Below are positions 63,402 through 64,000 of a stretch of DNA of 64,000 nt, one piece after another. The notes under the pieces are model-generated. The model saw nothing but the letters and a program-made list of their open reading frames with translations. It was not told where the DNA came from and did not search any database. The number at the start of each line of letters is the position of its first letter. Positions within the stretch are counted from its first letter, which is position 1. This DNA is from Clostridium zeae. Lineage in GTDB: Bacteria; Bacillota; Clostridia; Clostridiales; Clostridiaceae. The DNA is taken from the NCBI RefSeq assembly GCF_017312485.1, contig NZ_BMBA01000002.1:430287-494286 (forward strand), given 5' to 3'. A program made the translations under genes and the position numbers.

Positions 63402-64000
63402 TTAACCTGGTAATAAAACAAATCTTACTATAAATAAAACTGCAAATACATATAAAATTGGGTGAACTTCTTTATGTCTTCCGTTTAAAACTTTCATCAA
63501 TGGGTAGAATATTAATCCTACTGCTATTCCATTTGCTATACTGTATGTAAATGGCATCATTGCAATTGTAAAAAATACTGGAACAGCTTCTGTAAAATCA
63601 CTAAAATCAATCTCTTTTACTGAGCTAAGCATTAATACTCCAACTATTATAAGCGCTGGTGAGGTTGCACTTGATGGTATAATTCCAACTACTCCACTAA
63701 AAAACATTGAAACTATAAAAAGTACCCCTGGAACAATATTCGCCAGCCCAGTTCTAGCACCTTCAGATATTCCAGATGCTGATTCAACTACTGTTGCAAT
63801 TGTTGTAGTTCCAAGTAAACCTCCGATAGTTGTTGCAATCGCATCACTTTCAAGAGCTTTTCTAAGATTTTTCACATTTCCTTCTTTATCAACCATCCCT
63901 GCTCTACCAGCAGTACCAACCAAAGTACCAATAGAATCGAATAAATCAACTAAACTTAAAGTTATAACTACCATAGCTATACTTAAGAAGGCTCCCACTA
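63402..64000 (-). CDS. NCS2-family purine/uracil permease, C-terminal part (cut by window edge)
   Basis: The last 199 or so residues of a membrane transporter. LSLVDLFDSIGTLVGTAGRAG, in part, TTTIATVVESASGISEGARTGL and the following helices match the AzgA/PbuG-type (hypoxanthine/guanine or adenine permease) branch of NCS2. The gene continues beyond the right edge, and its regulatory leader is not visible. Purine rather than uracil transport is suggested by the SGISEGARTG motif. Confidence 0.88.
   Translation of the reverse strand, partial: VGAFLSIAMVVITLSLVDLFDSIGTLVGTAGRAGMVDKEGNVKNLRKALESDAIATTIGGLLGTTTIATVVESASGISEGARTGLANIVPGVLFIVSMFFSGVVGIIPSSATSPALIIVGVLMLSSVKEIDFSDFTEAVPVFFTIAMMPFTYSIANGIAVGLIFYPLMKVLNGRHKEVHPILYVFAVLFIVRFVLLPG

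Noticed and set aside
1-64000. CRISPR arrays, tRNA or rRNA genes, insertion sequences, prophage
   Set aside because: No regularly spaced direct repeats with spacers, no cloverleaf or rRNA-like GC-rich blocks, and no transposase, integrase or phage structural gene were seen.

Overview
The window reads as chromosome of a low-GC, anaerobic, endospore-forming Firmicute of the Clostridium type. The DNA is very AT-rich, ribosome binding sites are strong GGAGG-type, starts are often TTG or GTG, and terminators are short hairpins with T-tracts. A SpoVB-type flippase, an S-box riboswitch on metF, the order tig-clpP-clpX-lonB-lon-engB and a Fur/PerR-type regulator all fit. I see no rRNA, tRNA, prophage, transposase or CRISPR array. 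Most genes lie on the minus strand.

Layout. 1-2.9 kb: 5' part of peptide deformylase (cut by the left edge), a two-gene membrane pair (LiaF-like/DUF4097 protein and a duplicated PGLG-YLGE membrane protein) and a 49-aa protein. 3-5.3 kb: metF under a SAM-I riboswitch, and a TagO/WecA-type glycosyl-1-phosphate transferase. 5.7-7.2 kb: a small unknown gene, an ArsR-type regulator and a membrane-anchored unknown. 7.6-12.1 kb: B12-binding radical SAM/DUF4080 protein with an overlapping methyltransferase-like gene, a zinc phospholipase C-like protein without signal peptide, and a membrane-anchored glucose/sorbosone dehydrogenase-like propeller. 12.2-19.7 kb: two MATE/MurJ-like flippases, an RluA pseudouridine synthase, an M20 amidohydrolase and an FtsA-like ATPase with a repeat-bearing C-terminal half. 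20-23 kb: two paralogous PadR/HAAS pairs. 23-28 kb: a CxxC surface protein, a UvrD-type helicase and pncB. 28-36.7 kb: EAL-HDOD protein, queT with a candidate preQ1 riboswitch, a DUF5685-DnaJ-membrane operon, a PerR-like regulator with an operator inside its own promoter, and a solute-binding lipoprotein. 36.8-38.6 kb: four Gly/Cys/Met-rich low-complexity proteins. 38.8-47.5 kb: the proteostasis block. 47.6-64 kb: a TIM-barrel protein, MBL hydrolase, CPBP protease, Cys-rich peptide, M23 hydrolase, a pair of membrane-anchored Mrr-like proteins, a diguanylate cyclase, a membrane MutS-like ATPase, an M16 metalloprotease, an alpha/beta hydrolase, a TM1266-like regulator and a truncated NCS2 permease.

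The least ordinary material is: (1) a family of about 90-bp elements at 26.2, 62.1 and probably 28.1 kb, with conserved outer arms around a different inner hairpin in each copy; (2) a 64-bp dispersed repeat at 10.7 and 43.8 kb; (3) the Gly/Cys-rich protein cluster; (4) the coupled membrane-anchored Mrr-like pair; (5) an FtsA-like ATPase with four NGE...GD repeats. All functions are inferred from sequence reading alone; no database search was run.
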